A program made the position numbers and the translations under genes. From Intrasporangium oryzae NRRL B-24470 (lineage in GTDB: Bacteria > Actinomycetota > Actinomycetes > Actinomycetales > Dermatophilaceae), in contig NZ_AWSA01000033.1 in the NCBI RefSeq assembly GCF_000576595.1, positions 1 to 52,752 on the forward strand: 52,752 bases of DNA. Reading direction: 5' to 3'. Below the pieces are notes generated by a model. The model was given only the letters and a program-made list of their open reading frames with translations, made no database searches and was not told the DNA's origin. Below, in pieces: positions 25,829 through 37,390 of the stretch (position 1 is its first letter; each line of letters begins with the position of its first letter).

Positions 25829-25883
25829 TGTGGAAAAGCGGCCGAGACCGGCGGGAGATGTACCTAGGATGGAGTTGTCCACA
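25829..25883. promoter_or_regulatory. Pair of DnaA-box-like sites in the SAF/HTH divergent promoter
   Basis: TTGTCCACA at 25875-25883 (plus) is a perfect actinobacterial DnaA box. TTTTCCACA at 25829-25837 (minus) is a one-mismatch partner 37 bp away. A TAGGAT -10 candidate for the HTH gene (25865-25870) lies between them, so DnaA could regulate it. Confidence 0.45.
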
Positions 25884-25982
25884 CCGTGTCCATCCATCTG
25901 GACGGCGGCGACGACAAAGATGCGGTCCCTCCGGGTAAGGAATGACCGAGCCGCGATGCGGCGACCGTTCGAAGGAGTCATG

Positions 25983-26213
25983 GTGACGCAGCAGCGCTTC
26001 CTGCAGCTGGCCGAGGTGTCCGAGATCCTCAACATCTCCTCTGCGCAGGCCTATGCGCTCGTGCGCTCCGGCGAGCTCCCCGCGATCAAGATCGGCGGCC
26101 GTGGGCAGTGGCGCGTCGAGACCACCGAGCTCGAGAACTACATCCAGCGGATGTACGCCGAGACGAAGTCGTTCGTCCGGGCCCACCCGTTCGGCGGCTC
26201 GATCGACGACTGA
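25983..26213 (+). CDS. Excisionase-type (MerR-like HTH) small DNA-binding protein
   Basis: A 76-aa regulator. FLQLAEVSEILNISSAQAYALVRSGELPAIKIGGRGQWRV is an HTH_17/excisionase-type winged helix: AQAYALVRSG is the recognition helix and GRGQWRV the wing. A helical tail (ELENYIQRMYAETKSFVRAHPF) may mediate dimerisation. Two adjacent starts exist, ATG 25980 and GTG 25983. The strong GAAGGAG (25971-25977) leaves only 2 nt to the ATG but 5 nt to the GTG, so GTG is preferred. Chromosomal, no phage genes nearby; probably a housekeeping regulator rather than a true excisionase. Confidence 0.88.
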   Translation: MTQQRFLQLAEVSEILNISSAQAYALVRSGELPAIKIGGRGQWRVETTELENYIQRMYAETKSFVRAHPFGGSIDD

Positions 26214-26222
26214 CGGGATCCG

Positions 26223-26768
26223 TCAGAGGCGACGCACGGTCACGAGCGCCGCGAACGGGATGAGCTGCATCCCCACGACGTTCTCGGCGCGGCGTGGCGC
26301 GTCGGACGCGTGCTCCGCCAGCTCGAGGTGATCGGCGGCGACGACATCGATCGTCCCCGTGGTCAGGCGCCCGTCGAGGTCGAGGACCTCGACCGTGGCC
26401 CGGTCTCTGCTGACCGCCCGCAGCGCTGCACCGAGGGCGAACCGCTTGGCCACCACGGACGGCGCGTGGGTGCCGGTGCCCAGGCCCGACACCGCGCGGA
26501 CGGAGCCGAGGGCCACGAGCTCCGGCCGGTCCGGCCGGGTCTCGAGGAGGAGCCAGTCGGGGCCGACGTCGACGAGCTCGCCGACCAGCACGCGTCCCGG
26601 GACACGGACCGACACCCGGCGCGTGCCGAGGCTCCCGAGCAGGCGGGAGTGCAGATCGACGGATGCGCGCTCCCGGCGCGTCCGGTCCGCGATCTCGGCC
26701 TCCTGACCGCGTGACTCGTCGCGCGTCAGCTGCGCCTCGAGGTCGTCGAACAGCCGCTCCCACCGCAT
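26223..26768 (-). CDS. Conserved hypothetical protein with an Sm-like beta core
   Basis: A 181-aa soluble protein: N-terminal charged helix MRWERLFDDLEAQLTRDESR, then beta-rich segments RVSVRVPGRVLVGELVDVG, DWLLLETRPDRPELVALGSV and RATVEVLDLDGRLTTGTIDV. The two GxVxDVGxDWxxLE-like strands recall LSm/PRC-barrel-like small beta barrels (inference). ATG 26768 is chosen for the family-like MRWERLFDDLE start and the AGGGAG site 9 nt upstream. It converges with the HTH gene (9-nt gap), with no visible terminator between them. Confidence 0.7.
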   Translation of the reverse strand: MRWERLFDDLEAQLTRDESRGQEAEIADRTRRERASVDLHSRLLGSLGTRRVSVRVPGRVLVGELVDVGPDWLLLETRPDRPELVALGSVRAVSGLGTGTHAPSVVAKRFALGAALRAVSRDRATVEVLDLDGRLTTGTIDVVAADHLELAEHASDAPRRAENVVGMQLIPFAALVTVRRL

Positions 26769-26869
26769 TCGCGTCTCCCTGCCGTTTGCGCGCTCACCCC
26801 TCCGTCCTGGTGGAGGACCCGCCCAGCGTAGCGATGGTACGACCCGAGTGAGACCAAGTGAGGTATTCA

Positions 26870-26899
26870 TTGACCAAACGCAAGCAAACTGCGTTAAAT
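26870..26899 (+). promoter_or_regulatory. Promoter with internal inverted repeat before the LysM gene
   Basis: TTGACC (26870-26875), 18 nt, then TTAAAT (26894-26899), 6 nt before ATG 26906, giving a leaderless transcript. The inverted repeat AACGCA-N7-TGCGTT (26877-26895) fills the spacer and overlaps the -10. The ~70-bp region is unusually A/T-rich for this genome. Confidence 0.55.
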
Positions 26900-26905
26900 G
26901 CTCTC

Positions 26906-27817
26906 ATGAAGCTCTCCTCGCCTACCGCGCCGACCACGACCGCTCCTCCGATGGGCGCCCCGGCCGCGACGGCCTGGGCGCGGCCCGGCGGAGCCGTCCT
27001 GCGGGCGCTCGTGAGCTGCGGACTGTGCCTCGTCGTGGCCCGTGTCTTCGCGCAGGTCGCTGTGACCGGGTGGCCGTCCGGCGCCGCCCGGGCCGATGAC
27101 ATCGTCCTCGCGCTCCTCGCCTGGGTCGGGATGGCCTGCGCCCTCTGGCTGGCCGTCGGCACGGCGCTCGTCGCCCTGGGCCGGGTGCCCGGGTTCGTCG
27201 GCAGCGCCTCCGCGGCCGTCGCCGCGCGCATCACCCCTCGACTCGTCAAGCAAGCGCTCGGGATGGCCCTCGGCGCCTCGGTCGGCACGCTGGCTCTACC
27301 CGCAGGTGCGGTCGCGGGCCCGCTGCCCGTCGCAGCCCCCAGCGCCACGTCCCCGACCCTGCCCGACCCCGGGTATCACCCCACGACGGAGGAGAGCGCC
27401 GTACCGGTCGGGACGGTCGGCTTCCCCGGCGCCGGCGCCCGGTTGGCCCCCGCGACCACGACGACGCCGCCGCCCGTGCCACCCACCCGGGACCCGACGA
27501 CCACCGCATCGCCGGACGCCCTACCGGGGCCAGGATGGCGCCCGACGCGTCCCGCACCGGTCCTCGACCCGGAGCGAGCGACTCTCCTCGCCCCGGCTCC
27601 GCGGCTGCAGACGGCAACAGTCGAGCAAATCACCGTCCGGCGCGGCGACACCCTGTGGGCCATCGCGGCCCGACACCTCGGACCCGAGGCGACCGATGCC
27701 CAGGTCGCCCGCGAGTGGCCGCGGTGGTATGCCGCGAACGCCGGGGTCGTGGGAGACGACCCCGACTCCATCGAGCCGGGGACGCAGCTCGTCGCACCCG
27801 AGGTCCTCCCGCGATGA
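26906..27817 (+). CDS. Membrane-anchored LysM-domain protein
   Basis: A 303-aa protein. Hydrophobic segments occur at ~residues 34-48 (VLRALVSCGLCLVVARVFA) and ~64-90 (DIVLALLAWVGMACALWLAVG), with another near LGMALGASVGTLALPAGAVAG. A long Pro/Thr-rich extracellular stretch (TTTTPPPVPPTRDP) follows, then a C-terminal LysM domain, QITVRRGDTLWAIAARHLGP to NAGVVGDDPDSIEPGTQLVA, which binds peptidoglycan. ATG 26906 is chosen from the promoter geometry; GTG 26858 would lie before the TTGACC box. The stop overlaps the start of the Rv3235-like gene (ATGA). Confidence 0.85.
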   Translation: MKLSSPTAPTTTAPPMGAPAATAWARPGGAVLRALVSCGLCLVVARVFAQVAVTGWPSGAARADDIVLALLAWVGMACALWLAVGTALVALGRVPGFVGSASAAVAARITPRLVKQALGMALGASVGTLALPAGAVAGPLPVAAPSATSPTLPDPGYHPTTEESAVPVGTVGFPGAGARLAPATTTTPPPVPPTRDPTTTASPDALPGPGWRPTRPAPVLDPERATLLAPAPRLQTATVEQITVRRGDTLWAIAARHLGPEATDAQVAREWPRWYAANAGVVGDDPDSIEPGTQLVAPEVLPR

Positions 27818-28383
27818 GCGGCGAACGACGGACGGCGGGCACGACGACGAACCCGCGCAAGGCCACCCGACGGCATACGGGCGACGTCCGGCACGAGGGC
27901 TTCACCGTGCGCCCGATCCCCCAGACGGCCCCGCAGATCATCTCGGCGGACGACGCCTGGCTCGGTCCCGCCCCCTACGCTCAGGAGGCGCTGGCTCTCG
28001 ACTTCTTCCCTCCCGGGGACGAGGACTTCGACCGTCGGCCGACCCGGACGAGCCTGCTGCCCGACCCGACGCCCTTCGTCGCCCGGCTCTCGCAGGCCAT
28101 CGTCGAGGTCGTCTCCGGCCAGCGGCCCGCTCCGCAGCTGATCCGGCACACCGCGCCGAGCCTCTACTCGGTCCTCGCCCGTCAGGCGATGGTGGCCGCG
28201 CGACGACAGCGCCAGGGCCCGCGGCGGCCGGCCGTCGTGCGCCGGGTCCGGCTGTGCGAGCCCGCCGACGGGATCGTGGAGGCGTGCGCCGTCGTCGTCT
28301 CGCACGGCCGGGTGCGCGCACTCGCCCTCCGGCTCGAGGGCCTCGACGGGCGTTGGCTCGTCACGGCGCTGACGATCGGCTGA
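27814..28383 (+). CDS. Rv3235-like conserved protein
   Basis: A 189-aa protein. The N-terminal half is polar and probably disordered (RRTAGTTTNPRKATRRHTGD, then DDAWLGPAPYAQEALALDFF). The conserved C-terminal ~90 residues have VARLSQAIVEVVSGQRPAPQ, then RHTAPSLYSVLARQA and VRRVRLCEPADGIVEACAVV, the pattern of the Rv3235 family found near secA in actinobacteria. Function not established. It is translationally coupled to the LysM gene and ends at a perfect hairpin shared with secA. Confidence 0.85.
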   Translation: MSGERRTAGTTTNPRKATRRHTGDVRHEGFTVRPIPQTAPQIISADDAWLGPAPYAQEALALDFFPPGDEDFDRRPTRTSLLPDPTPFVARLSQAIVEVVSGQRPAPQLIRHTAPSLYSVLARQAMVAARRQRQGPRRPAVVRRVRLCEPADGIVEACAVVVSHGRVRALALRLEGLDGRWLVTALTIG

Positions 28384-28402
28384 GTCCGGCCGCAGACGGC
28401 GA

Positions 28403-28438
28403 CGGCCGGGCGACCACGCGTGGGTGGTCGCCCGGCCG
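28403..28438. terminator. Bidirectional terminator between the Rv3235-like gene and secA
   Basis: CGGCCGGGCGACCAC and GTGGTCGCCCGGCCG form a perfect 15-bp stem with a 6-nt loop, 20 nt from each stop codon. Confidence 0.85.
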
Positions 28439-28458
28439 GCATCGGATCGGCAGACTCG

Positions 28459-31254
<2,796 letters not shown>

Positions 31255-31331
31255 CTGTGATCTCACTCCCGAATTCGTGTGGACCCGCCCGAGGGTGGGC
31301 GCCGTCGCCCGTGCTTCGTCACGGGACCCGC

Positions 31332-32654
31332 CTAGGCTAGCCGTCCCTGTGGCTCCTCGACCAACGCGCCACCGGCCACGTGGAGTTCCCCTGCGCCCGC
31401 CGGGCTCGGGACGGGCCCCTCCGGTATGCCGCCCGGCGCACTCGCGAGGCCACGGCGGGCCACGAGGACGGCGGGCGCAACGGCGAGCAGGAGCAGGCCC
31501 AGCGTGATGAAGGTGCCGCGCGGGCCGAGCTGTGTACCGAGGGCCCCGCCGAGGGCGAGGGCGAGTATCGAGGCACCCCGCGCCGCGCCGTTGAGGACCG
31601 CCATGACCCGTCCGCGCCAGGACTCGAGCGTCCGGCCCAGGGCGAGGACCGAGACGAGGGCGTTGACGACACCGTTCGCGCAGCCGAGGAGGGCGCCGAG
31701 GGGGAAGAGCATCCACAGGCTGCCGATCCGGCCGGTGGCGGCGACGCCGAGCCCCATCACGAGGATGGCGACCGAGGCACCCGTGAGCCGGCGCGCATCG
31801 GCGTCGAAGCGCCCGCCGAGGAGCGAGCCGGCGATGGTCCCGGCGGCGAACGCCGCGCCGGCCCAGCCGAAGGCGGTCCCACTGCCACCGAGCACGTGGG
31901 TGACGAGGAGTGGCTCGACGACGTTGACACCCTCACCGGCCAGCACGACGACCAGCAGCGCCGGCAGGAGCAGGCGCAGCACCGCATCCCGGCGCACGTA
32001 GGCGAGCCCGCCCCCCGCCGAGGGGGTCTGGTGCGGGGCCGGGGACAGCGGCATACGCCTCGCGCGGACCGCCCAGCCCGCGGCGACGAGGACGACGAAC
32101 GTCGCCGTGTCGACGAGGAGCGCCCCGTGATAGCCGACCGCGTCGAAGAGCAGCCCGCCGACGGCCATGCCGATGAGGCCTCCCACGCCGGACAGCGCCA
32201 TCTGCAGCCCGATCGCGCGGCCGACGAGCTCGTCGCCGACGATGCGGGGCACCAAGGCCGACCAGGCGGGGCCGGTGACCGCCTGGCCCGCTTGAAGGAC
32301 CGCGACGAGGGCGAGCGTCACAGCGAAGCCGGAGGTCGAGCCGAGGTCGGGTCCGACCACGAGGCCGAGCGAGGCGGCCGCCTGGAGCAGCCCACCGGCG
32401 ACGAGGACCCGGCGCGAGTCGTAGCGGTCGGCCAGGCGCCCGGCGACGCCCGCCAGCAGCAGGATCGGCGCGCCGAAGGCCATGAAGAGAGCGGTGAGGC
32501 GACTGGCATCCCCACTCTCCGATACCGCGAGCGCGAGGACGGCCACGGTGATCGTGTCGCCCATGACGGACAGGGCCCGGGCCGGAAGGGCGATGCGGAG
32601 GTCGCGGACCGCCCAGAGCGAAGGAGACGTGGATTCGTGAAGGGTTTGCTTCAT
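31332..32654 (-). CDS. MFS transporter, probable drug exporter
   Basis: A 440-aa major facilitator protein with twelve predicted segments (e.g. [43 protein letters not shown] with the loop 2-3 motif, and [11 protein letters not shown]). The MFS-A motif [13 protein letters not shown] is clear. The N-terminal half includes the antiporter-like [13 protein letters not shown]. It is divergent from an ArsR-like regulator across a 65-bp region containing a perfect TGTGAAG/CTTCACA inverted repeat, so it is probably repressed by that regulator and induced by its substrate. ATG 32654 has TACCTT 7 nt upstream. Confidence 0.9.
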   Translation of the reverse strand: MKQTLHESTSPSLWAVRDLRIALPARALSVMGDTITVAVLALAVSESGDASRLTALFMAFGAPILLLAGVAGRLADRYDSRRVLVAGGLLQAAASLGLVVGPDLGSTSGFAVTLALVAVLQAGQAVTGPAWSALVPRIVGDELVGRAIGLQMALSGVGGLIGMAVGGLLFDAVGYHGALLVDTATFVVLVAAGWAVRARRMPLSPAPHQTPSAGGGLAYVRRDAVLRLLLPALLVVVLAGEGVNVVEPLLVTHVLGGSGTAFGWAGAAFAAGTIAGSLLGGRFDADARRLTGASVAILVMGLGVAATGRIGSLWMLFPLGALLGCANGVVNALVSVLALGRTLESWRGRVMAVLNGAARGASILALALGGALGTQLGPRGTFITLGLLLLAVAPAVLVARRGLASAPGGIPEGPVPSPAGAGELHVAGGALVEEPQGRLA

Positions 32655-32657
32655 AAC

Positions 32658-32677
32658 TGTGAAGGTAATGCTTCACA
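32658..32677. promoter_or_regulatory. Operator between the MFS exporter and ArsR-like regulator
   Basis: TGTGAAG-N6-CTTCACA is a perfect 7-bp inverted repeat. It overlaps the predicted MFS -10 (TACCTT, minus, 32662-32667). A further half-site, TGAAGCA, lies at 32648-32654 over the MFS start codon. Confidence 0.6.
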
Positions 32678-32706
32678 AATGCGGCCGTCAAGCCCCTTTC
32701 CGCGCC

Positions 32707-32712
32707 TACGAT
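32707..32712 (+). promoter_or_regulatory. -10 element, leaderless promoter
   Basis: TACGAT 7 nt before ATG 32720; the in-frame ATG 32711 overlaps it and is therefore unlikely. Confidence 0.5.
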
Positions 32713-32719
32713 GAGCGTC

Positions 32720-33394
32720 ATGGCGACGGAGCAGGGAGCGCGCAGGCAGGTCACCATCACCGACCCACGCGCCCTGAAGGCTCTCGCCCACCCGGCGCGA
32801 CAGCGGCTCATACGCCTGCTCGCCGCCGGCGAGGTCATCACCGCCACCGAGGCCGCCACGCTCGTCGGGATGTCTCCGTCGGCCGTCAGCCACCACCTGC
32901 GCCAGCTCGAGAAGTACGGGCTGGCCGAGCGCGCCGAGGCGACCGGCGACGGGCGGGAGCGGCCGTGGCGGATCGGCGCCGACTCGATCGGACTCAACCC
33001 GGCACCCGGCGACGAGGTCGGGACGATCGCGACCCAGTCGATCGTCGGGCTCGAGATCACCGACCTGATCGACCGGCTCGAGGCACACCAGGGCCAGCCG
33101 CCGGACCCCTGGGGCAGCTACATCGGCCTCGGGCGCCGCGACTTCTGGCTCACGCGGGACGAGGTCGAGATGATCCGGGACCGCCTCGAGGAGCTGCTCG
33201 CCGACTTCGACCGGACCCGCTCGACGCGCTCACACCCGGAAGGAGCCCGGAGGCACACCCTGCTCGTCTCGTTCGTCCCCAACGAGGGCGTGAGCCTGCT
33301 GGACGGCGCCCGCGCCGCCGACGGGGACGCCGACCGGGACGCCGTCCGGGACGCCGGCGCGGAGGTCGGCGCCGAGGTCGGCCGGGACGGATAG
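32720..33394 (+). CDS. ArsR/HTH_20-type winged-helix regulator
   Basis: A 224-aa regulator. The winged helix (residues ~12-80) reads DPRALKALAHPARQRLIRLL, then TATEAATLVGMSPSAVSHHLRQLEKYGLAE, the ArsR-like layout. No metal-binding Cys pair is visible, so it probably senses an organic ligand through the C-terminal part (YIGLGRRDFWLTRDEVEMI, LLADFDRTRSTRS). The last ~35 residues are an Asp/Ala/Gly/Val repeat-like tail (DADRDAVRDAGAEVGAEVGR). ATG 32720 is selected by the -10 position. Predicted repressor of the divergent MFS gene. Confidence 0.88.
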   Translation: MATEQGARRQVTITDPRALKALAHPARQRLIRLLAAGEVITATEAATLVGMSPSAVSHHLRQLEKYGLAERAEATGDGRERPWRIGADSIGLNPAPGDEVGTIATQSIVGLEITDLIDRLEAHQGQPPDPWGSYIGLGRRDFWLTRDEVEMIRDRLEELLADFDRTRSTRSHPEGARRHTLLVSFVPNEGVSLLDGARAADGDADRDAVRDAGAEVGAEVGRDG

Positions 33395-33401
33395 CGCGTC
33401 G

Positions 33402-35792
33402 TCAGGCCCCGACGTAGGCGGCCAGGTGCTCCCCGGTCAGGGTCGAGCGGGCGGCGACGAGATCGGCAGGCGTTCCCTCGAAGACAACGCGGCCGCCGTC
33501 ATGGCCGGCGCCCGGTCCGAGGTCGATGATCCAGTCTGCGTGGGCCATGACCGCCTGGTGGTGCTCGATGACGACCACCGACTTGCCCGAGTCGACGAGC
33601 CGGTCGAGCAGGCCGAGCAGCTGGTCGACGTCGGCCAGGTGCAGGCCCGTCGTCGGCTCGTCGAGGACGTAGACGCCGCCCTGCTCGCCGAGGTGGGTCG
33701 CGAGCTTGAGCCGCTGCCGCTCGCCGCCGGAGAGGGTCGTGAGCGGCTGGCCGAGCGTGAGGTAACCGAGGCCGACGTCGGCCAGGCGCTCGAGGATCTT
33801 GTGCGCCGCCGGCGTGCGGGCCTCGCCGTCGGCGAAGAAGCCGAGCGCCTCGTCCACCGACAGGTCGAGCACGTCGGCGATGTTGCGGCCACCGAGCTCA
33901 TAGCCGAGCACCGCCGCCTGGAAGCGCCGGCCCTCGCACTCCTCACACGTCGACTCGACGGTCGCCATGACGCCGAGCTCGGTGTAGATGACGCCGGCGC
34001 CGTTGCATGCCGGGCAGGCGCCCTCGGAGTTGGAGCTGAAGAGGGCGGGCTTGACGCCGTTGGCCTTGGCGAACGCCTTGCGGATGGGCTCGAGCAGGCC
34101 GGTGTAGGTGGCCGGGTTGCTCCGGCGCGAGCCCCGGATGGCCCCCTGGTCGACGACGACGACGCCGTCGCGCCCTTCGACGGAGCCGTGGACGAGCGAG
34201 CTCTTGCCCGAGCCGGCGACGCCGGTGACGACACAGAGGACCCCGAGCGGGAGGTCGACGTCGACGTCGCGCAGGTTGTGGGTGGAGGCGCCGCGGATCT
34301 CCAGAGCGCCCTTCGCCTCGCGCACGGTCTCCTTGAGGATGATCCGGTCGTCGAGGTGGTGCCCGGTGACCGTGTCGCTGGCGCGCAGCCCCTCCACGGT
34401 GCCCTCGTAGACGACCCGACCGCCGCCGCTGCCGGCGCCAGGCCCGAGGTCGACGACGTGGTCCGCGATGGAGATCATCTCCGGCTTGTGCTCGACGACG
34501 AGGACGGTGTTGCCCTTGTCGCGGAGCTGGGCCAGCAGCGCGTTCATCCGCTGGATGTCGTGGGGGTGCAGGCCGATGCTCGGCTCGTCGAAGACATAGG
34601 TGACGTCGGTCAGGGACGAGCCGAGGTGGCGGATCATCTTCGTGCGCTGCGCCTCGCCGCCCGAGAGGGTGCCCGCCGGCCGCTCCAGCGACAGGTAGCC
34701 GAGGCCGATCTCGGCGAAGGAGTCGAGCAGGTGCTGCAGGCCCTTGAGCAGTGGCGCGACCGACGGCTCCTCCATCCCCCGCAGCCACTCGGCGAGGTCC
34801 GTGATCTGCATGGAGCACAGGTCGGCGATGTTCTTGCCCCGGATCCTCGACGACAGCGCCTCCTTGGACAGGCGGGTGCCGTCGCAGTCGGGGCACGTCG
34901 TGAAGGTGACCGCCCGCTCGACGAACCGGCGCACGTGCGGCTGCATCGCGTCGAGGTCCTTGGACAGCATCGACTTCTGGATCTTGCTGAGCACGCCCTC
35001 GTAGGTGAGGTTGACGCCCTCGACCTTGATCCGCTCCGGCTGGCCGTGGAGCAGCTTCTCCCGCTGCTTGTCGGTGAACTTCCCGATCGGCTTGTCCATC
35101 GGCAGACCTGCACCGGCGAAGATGCGGCCGTACCACCCGTCCATGCTGTAGCCGGGGACGAGCAGCGCCCCCTCCGACAGCGACTTGCTCTCGTCGTAGA
35201 TCGCGGTGAGGTCGAAGTCGTTGACCGACCCCATCCCCTCGCACCGCGGGCACATACCGCCTTGGTAGACGGCCTCGCGCACCACCGAGGTCTCCGTGTG
35301 GCTGCCCCGGTCGGTCTTCATGACCCCGCTCGCGACCCGGGTCGGCACGTTGAAGGCGAACGCCGTGGGCGGCCCGATGTGCGGCGTGCCGAGGCGGCTG
35401 AAGAGGATCCGGAGCATCGCGTTCGCGTCGGTCGCCGTCCCGACGGTCGAGCGCGGGTTGGCGCCCATCCGCTCCTGGTCGACGATGATCGCCGTCGTCA
35501 GCCCCTCGAGCAGGTCCACGTCGGGCCGCGCGAGCGAGGGCATGAAGCCCTGGACGAACGCGCTGTAGGTCTCGTTGATGAGTCGCTGCGACTCGGCCGC
35601 GATCGTCGCGAAGACGAGCGAGCTCTTGCCCGAGCCGGAGACCCCCGTGAACACGGTGAGCCGCCGCTTGGGCAGCTCGACGCTGACGTCCTTGAGGTTG
35701 TTGACCCGCGCGCCGACGACCCGGATGAGATCGTGGCCGTCGGCCGGGCGCTGCACGGCCGTCGATGCGGCCGTCTTCGTGGCGGTGCTCAT
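33402..35792 (-). CDS. Short UvrA-like excinuclease ATPase (DrrC/UvrA2 type)
   Basis: A 796-aa ABC protein with two UvrA-type ATPase halves. The first Walker A is [14 protein letters not shown] and the second [14 protein letters not shown]; the signatures are [11 protein letters not shown] and [11 protein letters not shown]. Zinc-type pairs [24 protein letters not shown] and CEECEGRR are present. At ~800 residues it is about 150 shorter than housekeeping UvrA (~950). It lacks the UvrB-binding insertion after the first Walker A, as in UvrA2/DrrC proteins linked to resistance against DNA-intercalating drugs. It follows the ArsR-like gene convergently (7-nt gap). An MFS exporter nearby fits a resistance theme. 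Confidence 0.88.
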   Translation of the reverse strand: MSTATKTAASTAVQRPADGHDLIRVVGARVNNLKDVSVELPKRRLTVFTGVSGSGKSSLVFATIAAESQRLINETYSAFVQGFMPSLARPDVDLLEGLTTAIIVDQERMGANPRSTVGTATDANAMLRILFSRLGTPHIGPPTAFAFNVPTRVASGVMKTDRGSHTETSVVREAVYQGGMCPRCEGMGSVNDFDLTAIYDESKSLSEGALLVPGYSMDGWYGRIFAGAGLPMDKPIGKFTDKQREKLLHGQPERIKVEGVNLTYEGVLSKIQKSMLSKDLDAMQPHVRRFVERAVTFTTCPDCDGTRLSKEALSSRIRGKNIADLCSMQITDLAEWLRGMEEPSVAPLLKGLQHLLDSFAEIGLGYLSLERPAGTLSGGEAQRTKMIRHLGSSLTDVTYVFDEPSIGLHPHDIQRMNALLAQLRDKGNTVLVVEHKPEMISIADHVVDLGPGAGSGGGRVVYEGTVEGLRASDTVTGHHLDDRIILKETVREAKGALEIRGASTHNLRDVDVDLPLGVLCVVTGVAGSGKSSLVHGSVEGRDGVVVVDQGAIRGSRRSNPATYTGLLEPIRKAFAKANGVKPALFSSNSEGACPACNGAGVIYTELGVMATVESTCEECEGRRFQAAVLGYELGGRNIADVLDLSVDEALGFFADGEARTPAAHKILERLADVGLGYLTLGQPLTTLSGGERQRLKLATHLGEQGGVYVLDEPTTGLHLADVDQLLGLLDRLVDSGKSVVVIEHHQAVMAHADWIIDLGPGAGHDGGRVVFEGTPADLVAARSTLTGEHLAAYVGA

Positions 35793-35820
35793 CGTGCCTC
35801 CATCTCTCGGGCCGGCCGGC

Positions 35821-36079
35821 TCAGGCCAACCAGCGGCCGCCGCGCATCAGCTCGCGGTCGTCGAGCTCGTTCTCCTCGCGCCAGGCCTGGATGCGGCGCG
35901 GGGAGACGAGGAACCAACGGTACGTCGTGCCGAGGTCGCACGGGTCGAAGCCCGTGCGTGCGGCGAAGCGGTCGCCACGCTCCGTCCGGCGAGGCCGTGC
36001 TCACCCAGAGGTCGACGTCGTGGGCGAGCCGCTGCTCGGTGTCACATCGACTCTGGGCGCGGGACCGGGGCTGGGGCAT
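35821..36079 (-). pseudogene. Broken pyridoxamine 5'-phosphate oxidase-like (PPOX) gene
   Basis: The N-terminal fragment from ATG 36079 (GAGGAGC just upstream) reads EQRLAHDVDLWVSTASPDGA, the typical PPOX/F420-type start. At ~35980-35985 the frame changes: a second frame continues GDRFAARTGFDPCDLGTTYR, WFLVSPRRIQAWREENELD, and ends in MRGGRWLA at the stop 35821, the typical family C terminus. The central ~60 residues are missing. This is an internal deletion plus frameshift in a once functional flavin or F420-binding enzyme. No intact copy is in the window. Confidence 0.8.
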
Positions 36080-36115
36080 ATCGCTCCTCGGGTGGTCATG
36101 TCGGTGGCTGTCACG

Positions 36116-37390
36116 CTAACCGCGGGCCGCAGATGCGGGCTTCTCCGTTCCTGATCGATCCGCTCCCCCGCCGCCGTCACCCGTCTCTGCCTGGGCGGAC
36201 ACGAGGACACCGTCGAGCCCCAGCCAGTCGGCCATGGAGTCGAGGTTGCGGTGGAGCGCGGCACGCGCCTCCATCGGCGCCCCCGGCTGCCACGTCACAC
36301 GGTGGCATCGAAGCACCCCGGCGGCGCGGTCGGCCTTGAGGTCGCACCGCGCGACGAGGGCCTCGCCATGGAGGAAAGGCAGGACGTAGTAGCCGTGGAC
36401 CCTCCGATGGGCCGGCGTGTAGATCTCGATCCGGTAGTGGAAGTCCCAGAGCGCGTGGATCCGGTCGCGCTGCCAGACGAGCGAGTCGAACGGGCTGAGC
36501 AGCGCCTCGGCATGGACCCGACGAGGGATGCGGGCCTCGGCGTGCAGCCAGGCCGGCTGCCAACCGGGCACCGAGACGGGAATGAGCTCGCCGTCGGCGA
36601 CGAGTCGCTCGATGGCCGGACGGGCGTGCGCGCGGCCGATCCGGAAGTAGTCGGCGAGACAGCGCTCCGTGCCGACCCCGTGGGCCCGGGCGGCGATCCG
36701 GACGAGCTCGAGGTAGCGGTCCGGGTCGTGCTCGGGCCCGGGGCGGTTGACCCAGGCGTCGCGGAAGGCAGGCGGCGGCGTGACCTCGAGAGCGGCATAC
36801 CGCCTCTCGAACTGGGAGGTCCGCCCCGCCGAGCTGATCCGCCCGGCCCAGAAGAGGTACTCGAGGCAGTCCTTGACCTCGGACCAGTTCCAGCCCCAGT
36901 GGTCCTTCATCCGGGGGACGTCGTGGGCGAGCGCGGTCTCGACCTGCCGCGCCGTGAGCGGGCCCCGGGCGACGACCTCGGCGAAGACCGACTCGACGAG
37001 CTCGGGCTTCTCGGCCAGGACGCGGCGCATCCCACCCCATGCCTTCGTCTCCGCCTGACGCATCCGGTGGTCGAGCAGCGGCCACGTCGAGGGCGGGATG
37101 AGGCTCGCCTCGTGGGCCCAGTACTCGACGAGGCGGCGCGGCGCCCGGTCGCGCGCCCGGTCGAGCAGGGCGGTGTCGTAGGGCCCGAGCCGGGAGAAGA
37201 AGGGGAGGTACTGGCTTCGCGCCACGACGTTGACGCTGTCGATCTGCACGACCCCGACGCGGTCGATGACGCGCTGCACGTGGCGCATCGTCGCCCCGAA
37301 CGGCTCGGGCCGCGGGTCGAGGAAGCCCTGGGCCGCGATCGCCACCCGCCTGGCCTGACCCCGGGTCAGGCCGCGCACGGACGCCGTCAT
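36116..37390 (-). CDS. YcaQ/AlkX-family DNA glycosylase (HTH_42)
   Basis: A 424-aa winged-helix protein of the YcaQ family, whose members unhook DNA interstrand crosslinks and other bulky N-alkyl adducts. The QxD-type catalytic motif is seen in VGVVQIDSVNVVARSQYLPF (~47-66). Further family marks are EYWAHEASLIPPSTWPLL, WNWSEVKDCLEYLFWAGRI, SPFDSLVWQRDR and HGYYVLPFLHGEALVARCDL. The C terminus ends in a Gly/Asp-rich tail. The start overlaps the stop of the LuxR-type response regulator (ATGA), so the two are coupled. Its position near a UvrA-like gene suggests a DNA-damage cluster. Confidence 0.88.
   Translation of the reverse strand: MTASVRGLTRGQARRVAIAAQGFLDPRPEPFGATMRHVQRVIDRVGVVQIDSVNVVARSQYLPFFSRLGPYDTALLDRARDRAPRRLVEYWAHEASLIPPSTWPLLDHRMRQAETKAWGGMRRVLAEKPELVESVFAEVVARGPLTARQVETALAHDVPRMKDHWGWNWSEVKDCLEYLFWAGRISSAGRTSQFERRYAALEVTPPPAFRDAWVNRPGPEHDPDRYLELVRIAARAHGVGTERCLADYFRIGRAHARPAIERLVADGELIPVSVPGWQPAWLHAEARIPRRVHAEALLSPFDSLVWQRDRIHALWDFHYRIEIYTPAHRRVHGYYVLPFLHGEALVARCDLKADRAAGVLRCHRVTWQPGAPMEARAALHRNLDSMADWLGLDGVLVSAQAETGDGGGGADRSGTEKPASAARG

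Noticed and set aside
25829-25883. Replication origin
   Set aside because: Only two DnaA-box-like sites, with no dnaA, dnaN or A/T-rich unwinding region nearby.
25983-26213. Prophage or integrative element marked by an excisionase-type gene
   Set aside because: No integrase, att-like repeats or phage genes; this HTH type is common as a chromosomal regulator.
31255-31331. Small gene or RNA between secA and the MFS gene
   Set aside because: Only 77 nt, containing the secA ribosome site; no hairpin or open frame with support.
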